The position numbers were made by a program, and so were the translations under genes. From Calothrix sp. PCC 7103 (GTDB lineage Bacteria; Cyanobacteriota; Cyanobacteriia; Cyanobacteriales; Nostocaceae), in NCBI RefSeq assembly GCF_000331305.1, contig NZ_KB217478.1:862904-926903 (forward strand): a stretch of DNA of 64,000 nucleotides. The letters are read 5' to 3'. Positions within the stretch are counted from its first letter, which is position 1, and every line of letters starts with the position of its first letter. Of the stretch, positions 56,796 through 64,000 are shown in pieces. Below the pieces are notes generated by a model. The model saw only the letters and a list, made by a program, of their open reading frames with translations. It was not told the DNA's origin and made no database searches.

Positions 56796-58004
56796 ATGGC
56801 TACTAAAGGTATTATTTACGGGCTTACTATGGGTAAGTCAAAAGTTTTTATACCTCGCGTACAAGTGATTAATACAGTAAGTGCTACTATACGACAAGCA
56901 TATTACCGTATCAAAAGTTTACAGATAATCTCATTATCAAAATCAATGGTGAGAAACTGGGGTTTTCGGCGCCCCTTAGATAACCACTTAAAATTAGGGA
57001 GTCTATTTGCGATTGGTGTCGCTTTAAGTATCGCATTAGCTGCTTGTGGAAGTAGTTCAGCTAGTAATGCGGATGTTAAGTTAAGATTGGTCTCATACTC
57101 CGTTACCCAAGCGGCTCACGACCAAATTATTCCTAAGTTCGTTGAGAAGTGGAAGAAAGAGCATAATCAAAATGTAACTTTTGAAAGAAGCTACGGTGGT
57201 AGTGGCGCTCAAGCTGCTGCTGTGATTAATGGGTCACAAGAAGCAGATATTGTCAACTTAGCGCTTCCTTTGGATGTGAATAAGATTCAGCAAGGGGGTT
57301 TGATCAAAAAAGGTTGGGAAACAAGGGCACCGAGGAGTGGAATTGTCACGAGGTCAGTAGCAGCAATTGTGACTCGTGAGGGAAACCCTAAAAGTATTAA
57401 CTCTTGGCAAGACTTAGCAAAAGATGGTATAAAGCTAATAGCAGCAAATCCAAAAACTTCGGGGATCGCGATATGGGAGTTTTTAGGATTGTGGGGTTCT
57501 GTAACTCAAGCAAGTGGTGACGAAGCAACAGCACTTGATTTTGTGACAAGAGTTTATAAAAATACTGGTAGTTTGACAAAAGATGCTCGTGAAGCGAGTG
57601 ATTTATTTTTCCAGAAGGGTGAAGGAGACGTTCTGGTGAGCTACGAAAACGAGGTAACTTTAGCTGAACAAAGTAATCAGAAGCTACCGTTTACAATACC
57701 TCAATTAAATATATCGATTGACAACCCAGTCGTTGTGGTTGATAAAAACGTCGAAAAGCACCGTACAAAAGAAGTCGCACAAGCATTTGTAGATTACTTG
57801 TATTCAGAGGAAGCGCAGCGCGAATTTGCTAAACTGGGTTATCGTTCTGTGAACCCGCTAATTAGCCAAGAAGTTAGTTCCCAGTTTCCCAAAGTCGAGA
57901 CTTTATTTACCGCTCAAGATTTAGGTGGATGGGATAGTATCCAGAACAAATTCTTTGCACAAGGGGCAATTTTTGACCAAGTTCAAGCAAAAAATAAAGC
58001 TTAA
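56796..58004 (+). CDS. sbpA: Sulfate ABC transporter substrate-binding protein
   Basis: The 402-aa protein has a long N-terminal region and a lipoprotein-type signal 'GVALSIALAACGSSS' near residues 75-90. The signal suggests a true start further in, for example ATG 56946, which would give 352 aa, closer to the family length. The mature part shows sulfate-binding motifs 'SYSVTQAAHDQIIPKF', 'ERSYGGSGAQAAAVI' and 'ADIVNLAL', typical of Sbp/CysP. It delivers sulfate or thiosulfate to a CysTWA permease that is not in this window. The neighbouring Rrf2 gene is a likely regulator. Confidence 0.88.
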   Translation: MATKGIIYGLTMGKSKVFIPRVQVINTVSATIRQAYYRIKSLQIISLSKSMVRNWGFRRPLDNHLKLGSLFAIGVALSIALAACGSSSASNADVKLRLVSYSVTQAAHDQIIPKFVEKWKKEHNQNVTFERSYGGSGAQAAAVINGSQEADIVNLALPLDVNKIQQGGLIKKGWETRAPRSGIVTRSVAAIVTREGNPKSINSWQDLAKDGIKLIAANPKTSGIAIWEFLGLWGSVTQASGDEATALDFVTRVYKNTGSLTKDAREASDLFFQKGEGDVLVSYENEVTLAEQSNQKLPFTIPQLNISIDNPVVVVDKNVEKHRTKEVAQAFVDYLYSEEAQREFAKLGYRSVNPLISQEVSSQFPKVETLFTAQDLGGWDSIQNKFFAQGAIFDQVQAKNKA

Positions 58005-58199
58005 GAAAATCTGCCTTAATAAGGAGGGGTAAGAATAAACTTTCCCCTTAATAATTGGAGCTAAGAATAAGCTTCCTCCTTTCCACGCGCTCTGTCAGGG
58101 GGATTATAGGGGGTTGCGTATCAGATATCACTTTTCAAACATTCTCAAGCGCGCTCTTTGCGGTTTGTTAAATAAAAACCTAGAACACCATAAAACATC

Positions 58200-59198
58200 A
58201 TGGCGCCACTAAATCGATTAAAGAATACCCTCTTAATTACATCCCTAGCATTACTAAGTCAAAATTTGATAGCTTGCAGCAACAATCAAAGTCAATCACA
58301 AGTCAGTATCGATGGCGCCGCCGTAGGATTTCCTATATCTTTGACTGTAGCAGAAGAATACCACAGAGAAAATGAAAATGCTGTTGTCAGCGTTGCATCT
58401 AGTGGAACAGGTGGAGGTATTAGTAAATTTTGTGCCGGAGAAATCGATATTGTCGGCGCCTCGCGTACTATAAGAGAGGAGGAAATTAAAAGATGTAAAT
58501 CTAAAGGCATTGAGTTTGTTGAACTACCAATAGCACTAGATGGAATTGCAGTAATAGCCAATCGCGAAAATGACTTTGCCAAATGCTTAACTATTAAAGA
58601 ATTGAGTACAATTTGGAAAGGTAAGTCAGATGGAAAAATCCTAACTTGGAATCAAGTCAATCCAAAATTTCCAAATGGAAGGATGAAATTGTATGCTCCT
58701 GCTTCAGATACAGGAACATTTGACTATTTTACTCAAGCTGTTACAGGTAAAGCCAAAAATGGTCGCACAGATTATACTCCTAGTCACAACCAAAATACTC
58801 TTGTCCAAGGAGTCGTGGGAGATAAATATTCTCTGGGTTATGTAGGTATTTCTTACTACATCCAAAACCAAGATAGATTAAATTTGGTTGCGGTTGAAAG
58901 TCCAAGTGGTAAGTGTGAAAAACCTGTACCAGTTGATAATGTCATCAAGAACGTCTACACACCATTATCGCGTCCACTGTTTATCTATGTCAGTAAAAAA
59001 TCGTTAGATACTAAACTATCTGTAAAAGAGTTTGTTAGCTTTTATCTAGACAACTCTTGGAAATGGGTAGATAGCGTAGGTTATGTAGCGCTACCGGATG
59101 AAGCTTATACCAAGACAAAACAAAAGTTCCTAAGAGGTGAAACTGGCACAAAATTTAAAAAAGCAAAACCAGGTGAACCAATTACTAATTTCATATAA
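58200..59198 (+). CDS. pstS: Phosphate ABC transporter substrate-binding protein
   Basis: The 332-aa protein carries a lipoprotein signal ending 'LSQNLIAC' (Cys about 27) and the phosphate-binding loops 'GAAVGFPIS' (about 40-48), 'SSGTGGGISKF' (about 66-76), 'ASDTGTFDYF' (about 175-184) and 'LVQGVVGDKYSLGYVGISYY'. It belongs to the PstS/SphX group that captures inorganic phosphate. It heads a pstS-pstC-pstA-pstB cluster on the plus strand. A repeat array lies between pstS and pstC. I found no convincing Pho box upstream. Confidence 0.93.
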   Translation: MAPLNRLKNTLLITSLALLSQNLIACSNNQSQSQVSIDGAAVGFPISLTVAEEYHRENENAVVSVASSGTGGGISKFCAGEIDIVGASRTIREEEIKRCKSKGIEFVELPIALDGIAVIANRENDFAKCLTIKELSTIWKGKSDGKILTWNQVNPKFPNGRMKLYAPASDTGTFDYFTQAVTGKAKNGRTDYTPSHNQNTLVQGVVGDKYSLGYVGISYYIQNQDRLNLVAVESPSGKCEKPVPVDNVIKNVYTPLSRPLFIYVSKKSLDTKLSVKEFVSFYLDNSWKWVDSVGYVALPDEAYTKTKQKFLRGETGTKFKKAKPGEPITNFI

Positions 59199-59214
59199 AA
59201 TATGTTTCAGATGC

Positions 59215-59334
59215 ATGTCATTCTGAGCAAAGCGAAGAATCTTATAAATTTTGATAACTTAGATAACTTATTAGATGCTTCACTACGTTTAGCATGACAC
59301 AGTATTAGATGCTTCACTACGTTCAGCATGACAT
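59215..59334. repeat. Cluster of three GTCATTCTGAGC / GATGCTTCACTACG units
   Basis: GTCATTCTGAGCAAAGCGAAG is followed by two copies of AGATGCTTCACTACGTTYAGCATGACA in inverse orientation, in the pstS-pstC gap. It is the same family as the unit at 6532. Folding of the first arm with either of the others could shape pst mRNA levels between pstS and pstC. Confidence 0.7.
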
Positions 59335-59355
59335 GTTTATAAACAATCTAAAATT

Positions 59356-60294
59356 ATGCAAGGCACTTATCAAGAAGATTTTAATCAAATATCAAGAGAA
59401 TCACTTGAAAAAAACGCATCTGAGGATATTCAAGAAAAAGTTACAACGGCAGTTTTATTTTGCTGTGCTTTGATTTCTGTATTTACTACCTTCGGAATTG
59501 TATTTATAATCTTTCGGGAAACGTTTGAGTTTTTCCAAGAAGTAAGTTTTGCCGAATTCTTTTTGGACACAAAATGGACACCTCTATTTGCAGAACGACA
59601 TTTTGGTATCTGGCCATTAATTTGTGGTACTTTTTTAACTACATTAGTAGCAATGTTTGTGGCAATTCCTCTTGGTTTATCGTCTGCTATTTATCTAAGC
59701 GAATATGCTCCGCCAAAAGTTGTAACAATATTACGTCCAGCGGTAGAACTTCTAGCAGGGATACCTACAGTTGTTTACGGTTACTTTGCGCTGTTATTCG
59801 TGACACCATTCCTAAGAAATTTTCTGCCCTTAGAAATTTTTAATGCTTTAAGCGCAGGGATAATGATGGGAATTATGATTACTCCGACTGTAGGTTCAAT
59901 CAGTTTAGATGCTATTAGAGCTGTACCACGTTCTTTACGAGAAGGCGCCTACGCATTAGGTATTACAAAACTTGAAACAATTTTCAAAGTTGTTTTACCA
60001 GCAGCACTTTCAGGAATAACAGCTTCAATTATTCTTGGAATATCACGCGCGGTAGGTGAAACGATGACCGTTGTTATTGCTGCTGGGCAACAGCCAAGAT
60101 TAACAGTTAACTTGATGGAATCAGTAGGAACCATGACAGCTTACATGGCACAAATTTCTGGTGGAGATAGTCCGCGCGGAAGTTTGAATTTCAAAACTTT
60201 ATATGCAGTAGGTGCCGTTTTATTTATCCTAACCTTGATTCTAAATATTGTTAGCTATTGGATATCCAGACGATTCAAAGAAAAATATGATTAA
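59356..60294 (+). CDS. pstC: Phosphate ABC transporter permease PstC
   Basis: The 312-aa protein has six predicted membrane helices and the permease EAA loop 'LREGAYALGITKLETIFKVV' (about 195-214). It also has the PstC-typical 'FGIWPLICGTFLTTLVAMF' and 'IPTVVYGYFAL'. With PstA it forms the inner membrane channel for phosphate. It is followed after 91 bp by pstA. Confidence 0.94.
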   Translation: MQGTYQEDFNQISRESLEKNASEDIQEKVTTAVLFCCALISVFTTFGIVFIIFRETFEFFQEVSFAEFFLDTKWTPLFAERHFGIWPLICGTFLTTLVAMFVAIPLGLSSAIYLSEYAPPKVVTILRPAVELLAGIPTVVYGYFALLFVTPFLRNFLPLEIFNALSAGIMMGIMITPTVGSISLDAIRAVPRSLREGAYALGITKLETIFKVVLPAALSGITASIILGISRAVGETMTVVIAAGQQPRLTVNLMESVGTMTAYMAQISGGDSPRGSLNFKTLYAVGAVLFILTLILNIVSYWISRRFKEKYD

Positions 60295-60310
60295 CACGAT
60301 GATTATCTAC

Positions 60311-60366
60311 AGGGCGGGTTAACAAATATCCTACAATAAAACGTAAAATCACTATAAACCCGCCCT
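60311..60366. repeat. Intercistronic hairpin between pstC and pstA
   Basis: AGGGCGGGTT and AACCCGCCCT form a perfect 10-bp stem with a 36-nt loop. It lies inside the pst cluster and may stabilise or partly terminate the pstSC message. Confidence 0.6.
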
Positions 60367-60385
60367 TATCACATAGAGGTATTAT

Positions 60386-61282
60386 ATGACAACATACAGA
60401 CAAAGCGATTTTCAAAGTAGTAATTCCGAATTCACCGACAATATTGAGAAAAGAGAAACCATAGGAAAAGTATTTGAATATCTTTTTTTATTAGGTTTAC
60501 TTATCGGTTTATTCGTTCTAGCTTTATTAGTGTTTGATATATCAAAAGATGGTTTAGCTAGATTTCTCACACCCGGATTTCTAACCGAAACACCTTCACG
60601 TTTTCCCGAAGATGGTGGTATACGTCCAGCAATTATAGGCAGTGTCCTTTTAGGAGTGATTGTAATTTTAACTGCTGTACCTATTGGTATAGGAGCGGCT
60701 TTATACCTCGAAGAATACGCACCAAAAACTTGGTGGACATCGCTAATTGAGATTAATATCGGTAATCTTGCTGGGGTACCTTCTATAGTCTACGGTTTGC
60801 TTGGATTAGGCGTTTTTAATTACCTTTTAGGATTTGGACCAAGTTTAATCTCTGGTGCCTTAACTCTTTCTTTACTATCATTACCAGTAATAATTGTTAC
60901 AGCAAGAGAAGCAATACGTGCAGTTCCAGATTCGCTAAGAAACGCTTCTTACGGATTAGGTGTAACCAAGTGGCAAACTATTCGTAGTCATGTTTTACCT
61001 TATGCAATTCCAGGTATTCTCACAGGGGTGATTATTTCAGTATCTCGCGCCATAGGAGATGCAGCTTGCTTACTTGTTGTTGGCGCCGTAAGTTTTCTCA
61101 CCTTTGACCCAGGTTTATTTCAAAGATTTATGGCGTTACCTATCCAGGTATTCAGCTATATTACCCGTCCCGAATCAGGTTTTGGTAATGCCGCTGCTGC
61201 CACTATCATTACCTTAATTCTCTTAATCTTCGCGCTGAACGCAATTGCAATTTATGTCCGTCAACGCTTCACATTGAATTAA
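60386..61282 (+). CDS. pstA: Phosphate ABC transporter permease PstA
   Basis: The 298-aa protein has six membrane helices, the motif '[18 protein letters not shown]' (about 128-145) and the EAA loop '[20 protein letters not shown]' (about 189-208), both typical of PstA. It lies between pstC and pstB, 35 bp before the latter. Confidence 0.94.
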   Translation: MTTYRQSDFQSSNSEFTDNIEKRETIGKVFEYLFLLGLLIGLFVLALLVFDISKDGLARFLTPGFLTETPSRFPEDGGIRPAIIGSVLLGVIVILTAVPIGIGAALYLEEYAPKTWWTSLIEINIGNLAGVPSIVYGLLGLGVFNYLLGFGPSLISGALTLSLLSLPVIIVTAREAIRAVPDSLRNASYGLGVTKWQTIRSHVLPYAIPGILTGVIISVSRAIGDAACLLVVGAVSFLTFDPGLFQRFMALPIQVFSYITRPESGFGNAAAATIITLILLIFALNAIAIYVRQRFTLN

Positions 61283-61317
61283 ATAAATACAAATACAGCA
61301 AATTAGGAGATATAAAA

Positions 61318-62157
61318 ATGACTAACAGCAACGGTAGAAGCACACAAAGTGGTAAAAGTAACACAGCTCTTAACGAATATGATAGTCGTGTATTTAATCT
61401 GGAAGCGGTTAAAGTTTTCTATAGTGGCTTTCTAGCGCTTCAAGATGTTTACATGGAAGTTCCCGACAAACAAATTATTGCTTTTATCGGACCTTCAGGT
61501 TGTGGCAAAAGCACCCTGCTACGCTGCTTCAATAGAATGAATGATTTAATTCCAGGCGCCAAAGTAGAAGGTAAACTCAACTACCGTGGTCGCAATATCC
61601 ACGACTCTAACATTAACTCCGTTAAATTACGGCGCCAAGTTGGGATGGTATTTCAAAGACCTAACCCTTTCCCAAAATCCATATACGAAAATATTACTTT
61701 CGGTCCCCGTTCAAACGGTTATAAGGGTAATATTGATGAACTTGTAGAAACTTCTCTTAAACGTGCGGCTATTTGGAATGAAGTTAAGGATAAATTAAAA
61801 TCTAAAGGTACAGCATTATCTGGTGGACAACAGCAAAGATTATGCATCGCGCGCGCTATCGCCATGAAACCAGATGTACTATTAATGGATGAACCTTGCT
61901 CTGCTCTTGACCCAATTTCTACTCGTCAAGTTGAAGAACTTTGCCTAGAGATCAAAGAGCAATACACCATTATTATGGTGACACACAACATGCAACAAGC
62001 TTCTAGAGTTGCAGACCATACAGCATTCTTTAATACAGAAACCGATAAAAACGGTAAACGCTACGGTAGATTGGTTGAATTTAGTCCTACTAAACAAATA
62101 TTTGAGGCGCCGAAAACTCCAGAAGCTGCTGAGTATATAAGCGGTCGTTTCGGTTAA
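61318..62157 (+). CDS. pstB: Phosphate ABC transporter ATP-binding protein PstB
   Basis: The 279-aa ATPase has Walker A 'GPSGCGKST' (58-66), signature 'LSGGQQQR' (167-174), Walker B 'VLLMDEP' (187-193) and the PstB hallmarks '[14 protein letters not shown]' and '[14 protein letters not shown]'. It energises phosphate import through PstCA. AGGAGA seven nucleotides before the ATG supports the start. Confidence 0.96.
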   Translation: MTNSNGRSTQSGKSNTALNEYDSRVFNLEAVKVFYSGFLALQDVYMEVPDKQIIAFIGPSGCGKSTLLRCFNRMNDLIPGAKVEGKLNYRGRNIHDSNINSVKLRRQVGMVFQRPNPFPKSIYENITFGPRSNGYKGNIDELVETSLKRAAIWNEVKDKLKSKGTALSGGQQQRLCIARAIAMKPDVLLMDEPCSALDPISTRQVEELCLEIKEQYTIIMVTHNMQQASRVADHTAFFNTETDKNGKRYGRLVEFSPTKQIFEAPKTPEAAEYISGRFG

Positions 62158-62184
62158 AGATATTTAACAATACCATTTAGATTT

Positions 62185-62215
62185 CTAATTTCCTTAAGAA
62201 ATTGGGAATTTTTTT
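62185..62215 (+). terminator. Terminator-like sequence after pstB
   Basis: AATTTCCTTAAGAAATT forms a short stem and is followed by GGGAATTTTTTTA on the plus strand, 30 bp after pstB. It is weak but in the right place. Confidence 0.4.
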
Positions 62216-62310
62216 ATTTGTATCATCCTAATCAAAGAATTATTGCTTTGGTGCCATACCCTTTATAAATCATCCTTATTTGTATCGCCTTAATCAAAGA
62301 ATCATTACCT
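62215..62310. repeat. Imperfect tandem direct repeat of about 33 bp, 62-bp period
   Basis: TATTTGTATCATCCTAATCA with AAGAATTATTGC at 62215 recurs as TATTTGTATCGCCTTAATCA with AAGAATCATTAC at 62277. The gap between pstB and the hydroxylase gene contains nothing else obvious. Confidence 0.6.
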
Positions 62311-62395
62311 GAGCATCGTAAACTACTATATGTTTATCGATATTTAGGTGTATATACATAACAAATTTCAATTATGTGTGACATTCATTACTATA

Positions 62396-62902
62396 ATGGG
62401 AGTTCAAATGCTAAAGGCTATTGTTTTGGCTTGGCTACTGCTGTTTATTGGCGACTTCCTCTCGACATTTTTATACCATGTACCTCAACATGTTTTTGGT
62501 AGCTTGCATTTAAAAACGCACCACTCAGGAAACAAAGATTTTCGTCACTACGCAGTTTTAGCGCTAAACCTCGATGTTCTTTTAGATGGTGTTTTAGGCG
62601 CCATTCCTTACATTATAGTAGGGATATTTTTATGGCAATTTTCACCTATTGGGGTTATTATTGGCTTACTTTTAGGCCAACTACATGTGTGGTGGAGACA
62701 TACAACCGCTCTCGGTTGGCAAACACCAGAATGGGCAAATACTCTATGTCGGTTTTTACTTATTACCACTCCTGAAAGACACTGGTTGCATCATAAAAAA
62801 ACTAGCGTTGGTTATGGGGACATCTTCACCATTTTTGAAAAGCCAGCAAAAGCTTGGCAGTCTTGGCTACGTTTACTAAGACTCCATTCGCAACGGATAT
62901 AA
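62396..62902 (+). CDS. Sterol desaturase / fatty acid hydroxylase superfamily membrane protein
   Basis: The likely start is ATG 62396 or 62408 (about 165-168 aa); an ATG at 62348 is also open. The protein has several membrane helices and His clusters 'HLKTHHSG' and 'HWLHHKK' plus 'WWRHTT', which bind a di-iron centre in the fatty acid hydroxylase/sterol desaturase superfamily. It is shorter than typical members (about 250 aa). The substrate (fatty acid, carotenoid or other lipid) is not evident. Its link to the pst genes is probably only positional. Confidence 0.72.
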   Translation: MGVQMLKAIVLAWLLLFIGDFLSTFLYHVPQHVFGSLHLKTHHSGNKDFRHYAVLALNLDVLLDGVLGAIPYIIVGIFLWQFSPIGVIIGLLLGQLHVWWRHTTALGWQTPEWANTLCRFLLITTPERHWLHHKKTSVGYGDIFTIFEKPAKAWQSWLRLLRLHSQRI

Positions 62903-62944
62903 CAGATGTAACGGATAGTTGGTACTTTACATCCGTTACATCCG
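62891..62944. repeat. Inverted repeat GATGTAACGGAT / ATCCGTTACATC, copy 3
   Basis: The repeat overlaps the end of the hydroxylase gene and can form a strong hairpin. Same family as 5325 and 55761, again at a gene end. Confidence 0.65.
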
Positions 62945-63046
62945 CTTTATCGGTTGCAAGAACTTGCTTTCAAAATATAATATAGTGTAAAATAATGTAA
63001 CTGTATCAGCTTACCGTAGATTCAAGTCTAAAATAAGCAATATTAG

Positions 63047-63159
<113 letters not shown>

Positions 63160-63160
<1 letters not shown>

Positions 63161-63283
63161 GGAGTTCCAAAAATTTAATTCTCCATCTTGTGGGGTGGGC
63201 ATCCTTGCCCGCCTTCTTTGAATGAACGGGCAGGATGCCCATTCCACAATTAAATATTGGAGATTTTTTTATTTGGAAGTCCC
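63160..63283. mobile_element. 124-bp MITE at the metY/metX junction
   Basis: The left end GGGAGTTCCAAA and right end TTTGGAAGTCCC-type arms are imperfect terminal inverted repeats. Inner arms GTGGGCATCCTTGCCCG / CGGGCAGGATGCCCA are also inverted. TTA flanks both ends (63157-63159, 63284-63286), consistent with a 3-bp target duplication. The core resembles the hairpin at 8708. Confidence 0.7.
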
Positions 63284-64000
63284 TTACCGGAGGAGCAGAT
63301 GCTTCTGACTGGTGGGAACCTTTATTCGGCGCCAATAAAGCTTTTGACCCAGAGGTAGATTTTATAGTATGTAGCAATGTTTTGGGAAGTTGCTATGGCA
63401 CAACAGGCCCTATAAGCATTAACCCTCAAACAAATCACATATACGGCGCCAGCTTTCCCCAAATTACCATCCGCGATATGGTAAATTTACAAGCTGCTTT
63501 AGTACAAGCTCTGGAAATTCAACGTATTAAATTAGTGGTCGGTGGTTCTTTAGGAGGAATGCAAGTACTAGAATGGGGATTATTATATCCTGATTTGGTT
63601 GAAGCAATGGCGCCAATTGCAGTTTCAGGTCGTCATTCAGCTTGGTGTATTGCTTTAAGTGAAGCACAGCGACAAGCAATTTATGCTGACCCTAACTGGC
63701 AGTTAGGAAATTACACTTTAGATAAACAACCATCACAAGGTTTGGCTGTAGCTAGGATGATGGCGATGAGTACCTATCGTTCGTGGGGTAGCTTTGAAAA
63801 TCGGTTTGGACGACAACAATATTTAAATGAATTTGCCATAAGTAGTTATTTGCAACATCAGGGGCAAAAATTTATCCAGAGATTTGACGCGAATACTTAC
63901 ATTACTCTTACCCACGCGATGGATAGTCATGATATAGCTAGAGGTCGTGGTAGTTTTGCTGATGTATTAAGTAATGTAAAGAAATCAACATTAGTAGTAG
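63284..64000 (+). pseudogene. metX: metX (homoserine O-acetyltransferase) lacking its 5' end, continues past the window
   Basis: The frame reads 'LTGGADASDWWEPLFG', 'NVLGSCYGTTGP', 'YGASFPQITIRDMVNLQAAL' and the nucleophile elbow 'VVGGSLGGMQVLEWG' (catalytic Ser), all typical of MetX alpha/beta hydrolases. The first roughly 55-60 residues, including the start codon, are missing; the sequence begins at the MITE edge. Reading stays open to the window end. The missing start makes it a probable pseudogene, unless an internal start is used or the junction is an assembly artefact. Confidence 0.75.

Noticed and set aside
58005-58199. Pho box upstream of pstS
   Set aside because: TTAA-containing octamers are present (for example GTTAAATA) but not at 11-bp period with a placed -10. 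The segment has a degenerate duplicated GGAG.TAAGAATAA.CTT motif instead.

Overview
The window looks like a chromosomal segment of a filamentous cyanobacterium, probably of the Nostocales. It is AT-rich. It carries a stand-alone psbD (photosystem II D2), an SLH/OprB-type porin, a DUF3352 protein, two CymR-like Rrf2 regulators and many short palindromic repeats of the kind common in large cyanobacterial genomes. The palindrome GGCGCC is strikingly frequent (about one hundred copies by eye), while the usual cyanobacterial HIP1 octamer GCGATCGC was not seen.

Layout. 1-480: partial IS4-like transposase. 0.6-6.5 kb: M1 aminopeptidase with HEAT repeats, DUF3352 protein, methyltransferase. 6.7-8.6 kb: an IS607-family element (serine recombinase plus TnpB). 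8.7-14.8 kb: tandem-domain QueD-like protein, J-domain protein, cysK, an Rrf2 regulator, iron-uptake-type porin and phhB, mostly on the minus strand. 14.9-15.2 kb: a structured RNA element with a Shine-Dalgarno-led 23-codon ORF and a terminator, between psbD and phhB. 15.3-21.6 kb: psbD, a 90-aa conserved protein plus an ECF-type ATPase between two copies of a hairpin repeat, a NYN/YacP protein, tRNA-Asn, a class V aminotransferase-fold enzyme and a GT2 glycosyltransferase.

22-62 kb is the most notable part, an apparent phosphorus-acquisition island. Three very large proteins without signal peptides (about 1559, 3322 and 3275 aa) carry modules for 5'-nucleotidase, endonuclease/exonuclease/phosphatase, PhoD-type phosphatase, beta-propeller phytase, phytase-like esterase propellers and two glycerophosphodiester phosphodiesterases. 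All three end in paired DUF4114 modules. Next to them lie a type I secretion ABC transporter whose C39 domain has lost its catalytic Cys and His, an HlyD-type adaptor and a PhnD-like binding protein. A pstS-pstC-pstA-pstB cluster follows a few kb downstream. Candidate Pho boxes (8-bp units at 11-bp period, followed by a -10 hexamer) lie upstream of the 5'-nucleotidase gene, the secretion operon and, more weakly, the phytase/GDPD gene. The inferred logic is that phosphate starvation induces secretion of the organophosphate-degrading enzymes, and Pst imports the released phosphate.

A sulfur thread also runs through the window: cysK with one Rrf2 regulator, sbpA (sulfate-binding protein) with a paralogous Rrf2 regulator, and at the right edge a metY 5' fragment joined to a 5'-truncated metX through a MITE. 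Decayed genes include a PemK/MazF toxin-antitoxin remnant and a PEP-CTERM tail. All calls come from reading the sequence; no database search was run.
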